Shown piece by piece: positions 1 to 8,070 of a DNA stretch of 64,000 bases. The position numbers were made by a program, and so were the translations under genes. The notes below the pieces were generated by a model. The model searched no databases and was not told the DNA's origin. It saw nothing but the letters and a program-made list of their open reading frames with translations. This stretch comes from Chryseobacterium sp. H1D6B (GTDB lineage Bacteria; Bacteroidota; Bacteroidia; Flavobacteriales; Weeksellaceae). Position 1 is the first letter of the stretch; each line of letters opens with the position of its first letter. The stretch is taken from assembly GCF_029892445.1 (NCBI RefSeq), contig NZ_JARXVJ010000001.1:1736001-1800000 (forward strand), in the 5' to 3' direction.

Positions 1-872
1 CCAGGAATAGTAACGAATTGAGAGTTGAAAGAAGTTAAATCTACAGTTCCGCTTCCTGTTGCAGGGTTTACACATACAAAAGGTGTAAGAGTGTTTTGTA
101 GTATAGGAACTTTGTCTACAAATACCTTGGCGTTTTTAATGGAATGTCTTGCGCTTGCCCCGCCGGTAGCCGCTGAAAAACCAAAATATCCCTGTGTCAT
201 TCCTATAGCGCCGCCAGAAGGTGCGAAAGACTGGTTTACAATAAGAGTTCCGTCTATTGTTATTTTAATGATCCAGTTGGTCGGATTAGTAAGATCTGTT
301 TCTCCGTTTACTACAACATGTTTGTAAGTTGCTCCTACGAATGGCTGGGTCGGATTAAGGTCTGGTGAATGGAATGTACTTCCGGCTGTAGTATTGTATT
401 CGATGTTGTTATTAGTAGAATTATTGGTTCCATATAAAACGTGAACCTTGCTCATTTGCCCTTCAGTAGTGTTGTTAAAGATGTCGAAGCCTACCATTAA
501 CCCTGAGGCATTAGCAGGAATTCCCAGTCCACCTCCTGATACGAAGCCTGTTGGAGGGTTTGCTAGATACCAGAAAGTAAATCCGTCTCCTCTTCCAAAT
601 TGGGTGGTTCCGTTTCCATCGATCCTGAAATCAAATTCCACTTTCCATTTATCACAATATTTCAAATTTATAGGGGTGGCTAATTTTACGGCTCCATACA
701 GATTTCCTTGATCAGCAGTGAGCTGTATAAAATCGGTATTAACATTTGCGCTCGAAACTAAGTCCCATCCTGTGGTATTTACAGGATTTCCTATAAGCTG
801 GTATGTCTGTGAAAATAATTTTCCTGAGAGACATAGTAGAATAATTAAAAGATTGAGTAGAGTTTTTTTCAT
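1..872 (-). CDS. T9SS type B cargo protein with L-type lectin domain (partial, 3' end outside window)
   Basis: The reading frame starts at ATG 870-872 and stays open to the window edge, giving about 290 N-terminal residues. A signal peptide (MKKTLLNLL..., ending near LFSQ) is followed by a bacterial L-type lectin domain: TGWDLVS, KYCDKWKVEFDFR, FTFWYLANPP and GYFGFSAATGG match the neighbouring 751-aa gene at 1152-3407 almost segment by segment. The C-terminus is not visible, so T9SS sorting is inferred from that paralogue. L-type lectin domains bind glycans, so a secreted or surface carbohydrate-binding role is inferred. Upstream on the minus strand lies TATATTTAC (near 903-911), also present upstream of the paralogue; it could be a weak -7 box. 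Confidence 0.85.
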   Translation of the reverse strand, partial: MKKTLLNLLIILLCLSGKLFSQTYQLIGNPVNTTGWDLVSSANVNTDFIQLTADQGNLYGAVKLATPINLKYCDKWKVEFDFRIDGNGTTQFGRGDGFTFWYLANPPTGFVSGGGLGIPANASGLMVGFDIFNNTTEGQMSKVHVLYGTNNSTNNNIEYNTTAGSTFHSPDLNPTQPFVGATYKHVVVNGETDLTNPTNWIIKITIDGTLIVNQSFAPSGGAIGMTQGYFGFSAATGGASARHSIKNAKVFVDKVPILQNTLTPFVCVNPATGSGTVDLTSFNSQFVTIP

Positions 873-1107
873 GTGAAGCAAATTTGATGTTTGTTGATAT
901 GGTAAATATATTAATTTTTAGCTATTTAACATTTAATAAATATTAATTATGTAATAAAATATATAAATATTGCAACAATAATTTAATAATGTAATTGAAA
1001 TGATAAAATCAATTAATATCCTTGACTTTAGAATGATAGTTTAATTTGATATAATATTGTGTTTGATCCATCTGATCTGATAATAAGTGATTTGTGTCGT
1101 TTTTACA

Positions 1108-1137
1108 AAAAAATCACTCCAAATAGGAGTGATTTTA
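1108..1137 (-). terminator. Rho-independent terminator after the lectin/T9SS gene at 1152-3407
   Basis: An AAATCACTCC / GGAGTGATTT stem (1111-1120 and 1126-1135) with a 5-nt loop is followed on the minus strand by a run of T. It lies 15 nt past the stop codon of the gene ending at 1152. Confidence 0.85.
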
Positions 1138-1151
1138 ATAATTGGATTCAA

Positions 1152-3407
1152 TTATTCTCTATTTTTTACCAATACCCAGCCAGAATATTTAGTTGGAGTA
1201 TTGTTTTTATCATTTTCATTCCATGATATGGTGTACCAATAGGTCGCAGTAAGAATTTTTTTGCCTCCCGCTGTTCCGTCCCATTTGTAATTTCTTGTTT
1301 TATCGGCTTCATAAAGCTTATTTCCATATCTGTCATAAATTACAAATACTAAATTTTTCTTGTAAGCTAAAGCGGAGTAATCGATGTAATCATTAATATT
1401 GTCTCCGTTTGGAGTGATCGCATTAATTAGATTAGGTACTGTAATCTGTACCTGAATGGGTTCACAGTTGTAAAAATCCTTTACAAAAACTTTATGTTCT
1501 CCTCTTGAAAGACCGCTGAATACATTAGAGTCCTGCCAGTTGATTCCATCTAAAGAATACTTATATGGAGGTGTCCCGCCATTTATATTTACTGTAATCG
1601 TGTTGTTAGTTATATCTATACTTGAGATAACAGGCTGAACTGAGGCTGTTACTTTTACAGGCTGTATGGTAAAGCAGTTTCCGGTTTTCAATTTTACCCA
1701 GTAAATCCCGACGGGAATATTGGAAATAGACTGTGTGGTTGCACCGGTGCTCCATTCATAGCTGTCAAATCCGGGGCCGGCATCTAAAGTTGTCCTAGCA
1801 TCTACACAGATGATCTTATCTTTTAAAACCGCCGAATACACTGGAGGTATAACAATGAGATTAATCTTGGTGATAATGAAGCATCCATTTGTATCTGTTA
1901 CTCTTACATAAATAACTGTGTTTGTTGAAACGTAGGCTGCCGGATTTGCGATCTCACTAGTACCGCTTAATGCATTGCTTAAAGTCGTGTAATATTTTTT
2001 AATGATTCCTGTTTGTGAGGATATATTGGCAGTGGTTAAATTAAACGCCCCGGTTGTAGGTGCTGATTCAATAAAACAAGACCGCAGTGTTGCTTCGTTT
2101 ACGACTGCCAGAGGATGGAAGCTCAAGGTGATTTGTGCGGTGCCGGTACATCCTTGCGGTGTCGTTACCTTTACAAAAACAATCCCTGCTGAAGAAGTGT
2201 ATGCGGCAGGAGTGGTAATCTCATTGGTTCCTGCATTAAGGTCAGCCATTGTTTTATAGTACTTCTTTGTAACTCCGGGGACTCCTGTTACATTGGCTGC
2301 TGTAAGATTAAATATAGCAGACCCAATATTGTTGTTGTTACATTCGGTAAGCGTAACATTATTGGCACTGAATGGAGAAAGTGACAGGATTATTTTTCCG
2401 TCAGCGTTGTCACACAATACTCCTGCATTATCTTTAATGACAACCGTTATCGTTGTATTTGCATTATACTGATAATTCGTCGGAGTGGCAATTGGTGTGG
2501 AGCTTCCTAAAACATAATATGTAAAGGTGTAGTTAGAGGGATTAGCCACAAATTGATTATTGTAAGATGTTAAATTTACGTTTGCTGATCCAGTGGTTGG
2601 ATTTGGACAAAAAGACTGTGTTACGCTATTTTGTAAAATAGGGACTTTATCGGTGTAGATTTTTACATTTTTAATAGAATGTCTTGATCTGTTTCCTCCT
2701 GTAGAAGCCGAAAATCCGAAATATCCAATAGTCATTGCAGCGGCGGCACCTGATGGCGCAAAAGATTGGTTGCAGATTATATTGCCATCAATAGTTATTT
2801 TTATTATCCAGCTTGTGGGAGCAGCTGGATTTACCTCTGCTGTTACTTCAACGTGTTTGTAGGTTGTTCCTTGAAAAGGTTGTGTTGTATTCAGATCTGG
2901 GGAATGGAAAGAGCTTCCTGCAACATTAAAAAACTCTACATTATTGCTGTCGGTTGTATTAGCAACTTGTCCATAGGCAACGTGTACCTTGCTCATTACA
3001 GCTGTAGTAGTATTGTTGTAAGTATCAAGACCTACAATAAGTCCTACTGCATTTTGGGAAACTCCAAGGCCGGATCCTAATACACTTGCTACTGGCGGAT
3101 TTGCCAGGTACCAAAATGCAAGGCCGTCTCCGTTGGCGGTTTGGTTAGAATCCATTCTAAAATCAAATTCAACTCTCCATTTATCACAGTATTTTAAGTT
3201 AATGGGATCATTTAGCCTGATTGATCCTGATTGGTTATTAGTGTCAGGGGTAAGCTGGATAAAATCAGTGCTTACTTGCGTAGGGGAAACCATTGTCCAG
3301 CCCGTAGTATTTACGGGATTGCCTGTTAATTGATAAGTTTGGGATAAAAGTTTTCCGGATAAGCAAAATAAAACGAGGGAGAAATAAAACAGTAATTTTT
3401 TATTCAT
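1152..3407 (-). CDS. T9SS type B sorting domain protein with L-type lectin domain
   Basis: This 751-residue secreted protein has a signal peptide at about 1-22 (ends LLSQ). An L-type lectin domain follows at about 25-260 (KYCDKWRVEFDFR, GLAFWYLANPP, GYFGFSAS). Then come two or three repeated modules of about 80 residues, each with CNNN, KKYY, AAY and a VFVKVT-type strand. The last ~90 residues are a gliding-motility-associated type B sorting domain (ITPNGDNINDYIDY, YDRYGNKLYEADK, KWDGT, GWVLVKNRE). Family knowledge says such domains direct export through the T9SS. The lectin domain suggests glycan binding. It is a paralogue of the genes at 1-872, 5893-7959 and 8071-10140, and has its own terminator. 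Confidence 0.9.
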   Translation of the reverse strand: MNKKLLFYFSLVLFCLSGKLLSQTYQLTGNPVNTTGWTMVSPTQVSTDFIQLTPDTNNQSGSIRLNDPINLKYCDKWRVEFDFRMDSNQTANGDGLAFWYLANPPVASVLGSGLGVSQNAVGLIVGLDTYNNTTTAVMSKVHVAYGQVANTTDSNNVEFFNVAGSSFHSPDLNTTQPFQGTTYKHVEVTAEVNPAAPTSWIIKITIDGNIICNQSFAPSGAAAAMTIGYFGFSASTGGNRSRHSIKNVKIYTDKVPILQNSVTQSFCPNPTTGSANVNLTSYNNQFVANPSNYTFTYYVLGSSTPIATPTNYQYNANTTITVVIKDNAGVLCDNADGKIILSLSPFSANNVTLTECNNNNIGSAIFNLTAANVTGVPGVTKKYYKTMADLNAGTNEITTPAAYTSSAGIVFVKVTTPQGCTGTAQITLSFHPLAVVNEATLRSCFIESAPTTGAFNLTTANISSQTGIIKKYYTTLSNALSGTSEIANPAAYVSTNTVIYVRVTDTNGCFIITKINLIVIPPVYSAVLKDKIICVDARTTLDAGPGFDSYEWSTGATTQSISNIPVGIYWVKLKTGNCFTIQPVKVTASVQPVISSIDITNNTITVNINGGTPPYKYSLDGINWQDSNVFSGLSRGEHKVFVKDFYNCEPIQVQITVPNLINAITPNGDNINDYIDYSALAYKKNLVFVIYDRYGNKLYEADKTRNYKWDGTAGGKKILTATYWYTISWNENDKNNTPTKYSGWVLVKNRE

Positions 3408-3585
3408 TTAATTAGGATGCTTTAATTAGACATGTAAATATATTAAATCCTGATTAAATAATATGTGATTTATGTTAATTTTCCGAAAATTTGTAGTTAT
3501 TTTTTAATAAATAGTAAAATGGGTAGTGAAATGCTTAAAATAATTAACGCGTAATTAGATTGATTAAAAATAATATTAAGCCGGT

Positions 3586-4062
3586 TTAAAAAAGTGAATT
3601 ATTTTCAAGGTTTTCAAAATAGGTATCCACTTCCAGATTGATAGAATTAGTTGCAGCTACAGCGAGTCTGTCACAAAGCTCATTTTCAAAATGGCCGGCG
3701 TGCCCTTTTATCCAGTGCATTTTTGGATTATGCTGGTTAAAAAGAACAATAAATCTCTGCCATAGATCAGGATTTTTTACATTTTTCCAGCCCCGTTTTA
3801 CCCACCCCGAAATCCAGTTCTGATTAATAGCATCAGATACATATTTGCTGTCGGTGAAAACATGAATATCATTGTCTGTAGATTTTAATTTCTCCAAGGC
3901 AGTGATCACAGCAAGAAGTTCCATTCTGTTGTTAGTAGTTTTTCTGAAGCCTTTAGAAAAAGTTTTTTGATAGTTTTTTTCGGGAACGCGCATAAGAATT
4001 CCATAGCCGCCCTTTCCGGGGTTTCCGCTGCAGGCACCGTCAGTATATATTTCGATTCTCAA
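3586..4062 (-). CDS. rnhA: Ribonuclease HI
   Basis: At 158 aa this is full length for RNase HI, which cleaves the RNA strand of RNA-DNA hybrids. The four acidic catalytic residues are visible: D8 in YTDGACSGNPG, E48 in NNRMELL, D71 in TDSKY and D131 in NELCD. The flexible-loop histidine is H121 in KGHAGH. The start at 4062 gives the canonical MRIEIYTDG N-terminus. It lies 83 nt downstream of dnaB on the same strand, so co-transcription is possible. No clear terminator is seen below its stop codon. Confidence 0.96.
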   Translation of the reverse strand: MRIEIYTDGACSGNPGKGGYGILMRVPEKNYQKTFSKGFRKTTNNRMELLAVITALEKLKSTDNDIHVFTDSKYVSDAINQNWISGWVKRGWKNVKNPDLWQRFIVLFNQHNPKMHWIKGHAGHFENELCDRLAVAATNSINLEVDTYFENLENNSLF

Positions 4063-4145
4063 ATTTCAGATTGTTATGACTTAATTTTTTTGAATAATAA
4101 ATTAGGTTTTGTGAGTATTGGAATATTTTTAAGCTTTAAAATGGT

Positions 4146-5741
4146 TTAAAAAGGGAAATCTTCGTCATCATCAAAATCATTCATAGAAGATCCTGAAAGC
4201 TGTGAATTGTCTGGCAGGTCAAATGCAGCACCCGGCTGGATGGTCGTTTTTATTTTATCAAAACCGCTTGTCTCATTCTGCTGGCCAAAATTAGATGATG
4301 AAGGATATCCGTAGCCTGTATTTCCTGTCATTTCCAGATCGCCGAACTTTGCAATATTTTTCATGAAAGACATTCTTACATCAGCTGTAGCACCATTTCT
4401 ATGTTTTGCAATAATAAGTTCCGCTTGATTTTCTGTAGAACTTTCCTGTCCTTCTTCATCGTTATCCCAAACGGTAATTTTATAATATTCGGGTCTGAAG
4501 ATGAAAGATACAATATCGGCATCCTGCTCAATAGCTCCAGATTCCCTAAGGTCAGAAAGCTGAGGTCTTTTTCCCGGACGCGTTTCCACACTTCTTGAAA
4601 GCTGGGAAAGAGCAATTACAGGTACATTTAATTCTTTTGCGATTGCTTTTAATGATCGGGAGATCATTGCAATTTCCTGTTCACGGTTTCCGCCGCCTTT
4701 TCCGCCGCTGCTTGCGGTCATCAGCTGAAGGTAATCCACCATGATGATTCTTACCCCATGCTGCATCACTAGTCTTCGGCATTTTGCACGGAAGTCGAAT
4801 ATAGAAAGGGAAGGAGTTTCGTCGATATAAAGAGGAGCATTTTCTAATTCAGAAACATTAGAAAAAAGACGCTGCCATTCTTCATCAGACATGGTTCCTT
4901 TTCTTAGTTTTTCAGATGAAATTCCTGTTTCAGAAGCAATCATCCTTGTGATAAGCTGTACAGATGCCATCTCCAGGGAGAATAATGCCATCGGAATTTT
5001 GTGACCGACTGCAATATTTCTTGCCATTGAAAGAAGAAATGCTGTTTTTCCCATCGCGGGACGTGCCGCAATAATGATAAGGTCGGAATTCTGCCAGCCC
5101 CCTGTCTCTTTATCTACACCGCTGAATCCAGATGGAACTCCGGACAGTCCTTCTTTATCTTTTAAAGATTTAATAGTGTCAATCGCTTGTTTTACTAAAG
5201 AATTCGCAGTATCAAAGCCCTTTTTAATAGTACCGTTGGTGATTTCAAAAAATGACTGTTCAGCTTTATCTAAAAGCTCAAAAACATCTGTTGATTCTTT
5301 ATAAGAGGAATCAATAACGTTAGCAGAAACATTTATTAAACTTCTTAAGATATATTTTTCAAGAATTACACGGACATGGTATTCAATATGGGCGGATGAG
5401 CTGACTCCCATTGTCAGCTCGATGATATAATGGTCGCCGCCTGCTGAGTTGAGTTTGTCTTCTTTTTTAAGCTCTTGAATGATAGTCATTAAGTCAACCG
5501 GGTGGTTTCCTTCATACAGTTTTAAAATGGTAGAAAAAATAACCTGGTGTCTCGGATCATAGAAAACTTCAGGGGTAAGAAGATCGATAGAATGGTCAAG
5601 ACCTTTTTTATCAATTAAAAAAGTTCCGATTACCAGTCTTTCAAAATCTACAGCATTGGGAGGCATTTTCCCATCTGCAATAGACAATTCTTTTGCAAAG
5701 TTTCCATGTGTAAGAGATGATAGTGTTTCTTTCTGCGCCAT
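4146..5741 (-). CDS. dnaB: Replicative DNA helicase DnaB
   Basis: This 531-aa protein is the ring helicase that unwinds DNA at the replication fork. An N-terminal DnaB domain (about 28-135, PPNAVDFERLVIGT) precedes a RecA-like helicase domain. Walker A is ARPAMGKT at about 226-233, Walker B is IIMVDYLQL near 335, and conserved QLSRSVETRP and SDLRESGAIEQDAD motifs follow. No intein is present. An acidic tail rich in D/E (DDDEDFPF) ends the protein, as is common in Bacteroidota. A TATCTTTG -7 box ends only 4 nt before the start codon, so the transcript may be leaderless. Confidence 0.97.
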   Translation of the reverse strand: MAQKETLSSLTHGNFAKELSIADGKMPPNAVDFERLVIGTFLIDKKGLDHSIDLLTPEVFYDPRHQVIFSTILKLYEGNHPVDLMTIIQELKKEDKLNSAGGDHYIIELTMGVSSSAHIEYHVRVILEKYILRSLINVSANVIDSSYKESTDVFELLDKAEQSFFEITNGTIKKGFDTANSLVKQAIDTIKSLKDKEGLSGVPSGFSGVDKETGGWQNSDLIIIAARPAMGKTAFLLSMARNIAVGHKIPMALFSLEMASVQLITRMIASETGISSEKLRKGTMSDEEWQRLFSNVSELENAPLYIDETPSLSIFDFRAKCRRLVMQHGVRIIMVDYLQLMTASSGGKGGGNREQEIAMISRSLKAIAKELNVPVIALSQLSRSVETRPGKRPQLSDLRESGAIEQDADIVSFIFRPEYYKITVWDNDEEGQESSTENQAELIIAKHRNGATADVRMSFMKNIAKFGDLEMTGNTGYGYPSSSNFGQQNETSGFDKIKTTIQPGAAFDLPDNSQLSGSSMNDFDDDEDFPF

Positions 5742-5745
5742 ACTG

Positions 5746-5753
5746 CAAAGATA
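5746..5753 (-). promoter_or_regulatory. Candidate -7 box (TATCTTTG) of dnaB
   Basis: On the minus strand TATCTTTG matches the Bacteroidota consensus TAnnTTTG exactly. It ends 4 nt upstream of the dnaB ATG (5739-5741). No clear -33 TTG is seen. Confidence 0.55.
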
Positions 5754-5845
5754 GTTTATTTAGAAAATAATTGAAAAATAGTAACTAACATTTTACGGCC
5801 GATTTGTCCTAAAATACTATTAACAGCAGGAGAGGAGTGTTAATA

Positions 5846-5875
5846 AAAAAATCACCTCGATTGGAGGTGATTTTA
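5846..5875 (-). terminator. Rho-independent terminator after the T9SS gene at 5893-7959
   Basis: AAAATCACCTC / GAGGTGATTTT (5848-5858 and 5864-5874), with a 5-nt GATTG loop on the plus strand, is followed on the minus strand by a T-rich tract. It lies just past the stop codon at 5893. Confidence 0.85.
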
Positions 5876-5892
5876 AATATCTGAAAATTAAA

Positions 5893-7959
5893 TTATTCTC
5901 TGTTTTTTACGAGTACCCATCCGCTGTATTTTGTAGGGGTGCTGTTTTTGTCATTTTCATTCCAGGTTATGGTATACCAGTAAGTTCCTGTAATGATTTT
6001 CTTGCCGAAAGCAGTTCCATCCCATTTGTAGTCTCTCATTTTATCTGCTTCGTAAAGTTTATTTCCATATCTGTCATATACAACAAAAATTAGGTTTTTC
6101 TTGTATGATAGCGCAGAGTAGTCGATGTAATCATTTACGTTGTCTCCGTTTGGAGTAATCGCATTAATAAGATTTGGAACTGTTATCTGTGTTTCAACAG
6201 GAATACAGTCGTAAGCATCTTTTACATATATTTTGACTTCACCTCTTGGAAGACCGCTGAATACATTAGATTCCTGCCAGTTGATACCGTCTAAAGAATA
6301 TTTATAAGGTGCCTTTCCTCCTAATATATTTACTGTAATAGTATTGTTTGTAATGTCAACAGTTGAAATAACCGGCTGTTGTGAAGAATATACATTTACC
6401 TGCTGTACAGTGAAACATTTACCTGTTTTTAGTTTTACCCAATATGCACCTACTCCCACATTTGTAATTGACTGTGTAGTAGCGCCGGTGCTCCATTCAT
6501 ATCCGTCGAAACCAGGACCTGCATCTAAAGTTGTTTTGTCTTCCATACAGATCGTCTGATCTTTTAAAACAGCTGATTTTACAGGAGGTAAAACTTTAAG
6601 AGTGATTTTAGTAATTGCAAAACACTGTCTGTCGCTTGTTACTCTTACGTATACTTCGCCGCTTGTTGAGATGTAAACTCCAGGACTTCCAATAGGATTA
6701 GTAAGAGCTAATGCATCACTTAATGTTTTGTAATATACTTTGGTAGTTCCCGGGAGCGTAGGGGTAACTGCAGCTGATGCCAGATCAAAAACACCGCTTG
6801 TAATGTTATTTTCTATATAACAAGATTCAAGTAAAGCAGGTGTTACTACAACTACTGGATAGAAAGTAAGGGCAATTGTGCCGTTTGCTGTACATCCTTC
6901 TGAAGAAGTTACTTTTACATACACTGTTTTTTCTCCTGAAACGTAGGCTGCTGGGTTTGTTATCTCGTTAGTTCCTGCATTTAAATCATTTAGTGTAGGG
7001 TAATATTTTTTTATTGAACCTACGCCGTCAAAAACATCTGCAAGTGTCAGATTAAATGTCCCTGTCCCAGCTCCATTGTTGTTACATGCAGAGAGTGTTG
7101 CATTTTTGGGGACAATATTTCCCTGCCTGAATTTAAATTTTCCGGTCTGGAAACAACCGTTAATCGGGTTGGCCGGGTTAGTAGGATCCTGATATACTAT
7201 TCTATAATAATATACAGTGGTTCCGTTTATAGTAGCTACTGTAAGAGGAGAGTTTCCTGTGATTGCGTCATTTTGATTATCGTGATAAGTAACCGTAAAG
7301 TTAGGATTCCCATTTAAAATTCCAGTGGTTAAAGTCGTGAAATCAAACTGCATGGGCAGCTGGCATTTAAGGATTTCATTTGGATCAGCAGGGTTTGCTG
7401 CCGGAACTCCTGGAGTTACGAATGGGTGTGGTGTTAATGCGGGATCATTAAATGGTGAGGTCAGAGAAGCTGTACCAGTCCATGTTAAAGAAAAACCATT
7501 AGCAGTACTTTGAAAGTTGTCAATAATTAAATAGTATGTTTCTCCAGCTACAACATTCAGAGCTGCTTCCCAGTAGGACGAGCCTGTTGGGGTTAATTCA
7601 AGTCCTGTATTACCGGTAGGGCTGGATCCTGCATAGTTACATCTTATTGGCGGGCCCATAGCTGCACAGGTGATATTAGGACCGTAAACTGCAAAATCGT
7701 AATCATCAGAGTTTACATTCGCGTCGATAGTAAATGCCAGTGTTCCAGTAGTGGCTACTGTAAAAGAGTACCATACAGAAAAATGCTCATTCTGCATTAG
7801 GCATCCTGGATTGGATAAATTTTCCAAAATAGTACCCGGACCGGAAGGAGTGTACGATATGTTGGAGTTTCCACATACCGGAATAGCACTGATACAGTCT
7901 GACTGCGAGTAATATAGTTGTGATAAAAGGAAAATTAAAAGAAGTAGTGATTTTCTCAT
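5893..7959 (-). CDS. T9SS type B sorting domain protein with PPC/CUB-like N-terminal domain
   Basis: This 688-aa secreted protein has a signal peptide at about 1-20 (LLSQLYYSQS). The N-terminal beta-sandwich-like region at about 20-170 (CGNSNISYTPSGPG, HFSVWYSFTV, DDYDFAVYGP, GETYYLIIDNF) resembles domains of the PPC or CUB type in other Bacteroidota adhesins. Next come a region unique to this subfamily (about 185-285, FDFTTLTTGILNGNPNF), the CNNN/KKYY repeat modules shared with 1152-3407, and a type B sorting domain ending KNRE. There is no lectin domain. The exact ligand is unknown. A TACTTTTG -7 box lies at 7980-7987. Confidence 0.88.
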   Translation of the reverse strand: MRKSLLLLIFLLSQLYYSQSDCISAIPVCGNSNISYTPSGPGTILENLSNPGCLMQNEHFSVWYSFTVATTGTLAFTIDANVNSDDYDFAVYGPNITCAAMGPPIRCNYAGSSPTGNTGLELTPTGSSYWEAALNVVAGETYYLIIDNFQSTANGFSLTWTGTASLTSPFNDPALTPHPFVTPGVPAANPADPNEILKCQLPMQFDFTTLTTGILNGNPNFTVTYHDNQNDAITGNSPLTVATINGTTVYYYRIVYQDPTNPANPINGCFQTGKFKFRQGNIVPKNATLSACNNNGAGTGTFNLTLADVFDGVGSIKKYYPTLNDLNAGTNEITNPAAYVSGEKTVYVKVTSSEGCTANGTIALTFYPVVVVTPALLESCYIENNITSGVFDLASAAVTPTLPGTTKVYYKTLSDALALTNPIGSPGVYISTSGEVYVRVTSDRQCFAITKITLKVLPPVKSAVLKDQTICMEDKTTLDAGPGFDGYEWSTGATTQSITNVGVGAYWVKLKTGKCFTVQQVNVYSSQQPVISTVDITNNTITVNILGGKAPYKYSLDGINWQESNVFSGLPRGEVKIYVKDAYDCIPVETQITVPNLINAITPNGDNVNDYIDYSALSYKKNLIFVVYDRYGNKLYEADKMRDYKWDGTAFGKKIITGTYWYTITWNENDKNSTPTKYSGWVLVKNRE

Positions 7960-7979
7960 TTTTAAATGATTTTATGGAG

Positions 7980-7987
7980 CAAAAGTA
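7980..7987 (-). promoter_or_regulatory. Candidate -7 box (TACTTTTG) for the T9SS gene at 5893-7959
   Basis: Minus-strand TACTTTTG fits TAnnTTTG and lies 20 nt upstream of the ATG at 7959. No -33 element at the usual distance is evident. Confidence 0.45.
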
Positions 7988-8031
7988 ACGAAAATAATAA
8001 CAAAAAGTTAATATCATTTTCAATAAGTGAA

Positions 8032-8058
8032 AAAAAAACCGCTTAAAAAGCGGTTTTT
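8032..8058 (-). terminator. Rho-independent terminator after the T9SS gene at 8071-10140
   Basis: AAAACCGCTT / AAGCGGTTTT with a short A-rich loop (arms about 8035-8044 and 8047-8056) is followed on the minus strand by a T run. It lies 12 nt past the stop codon at 8071. Confidence 0.88.
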
Positions 8059-8070
8059 TAAAATATAAAT

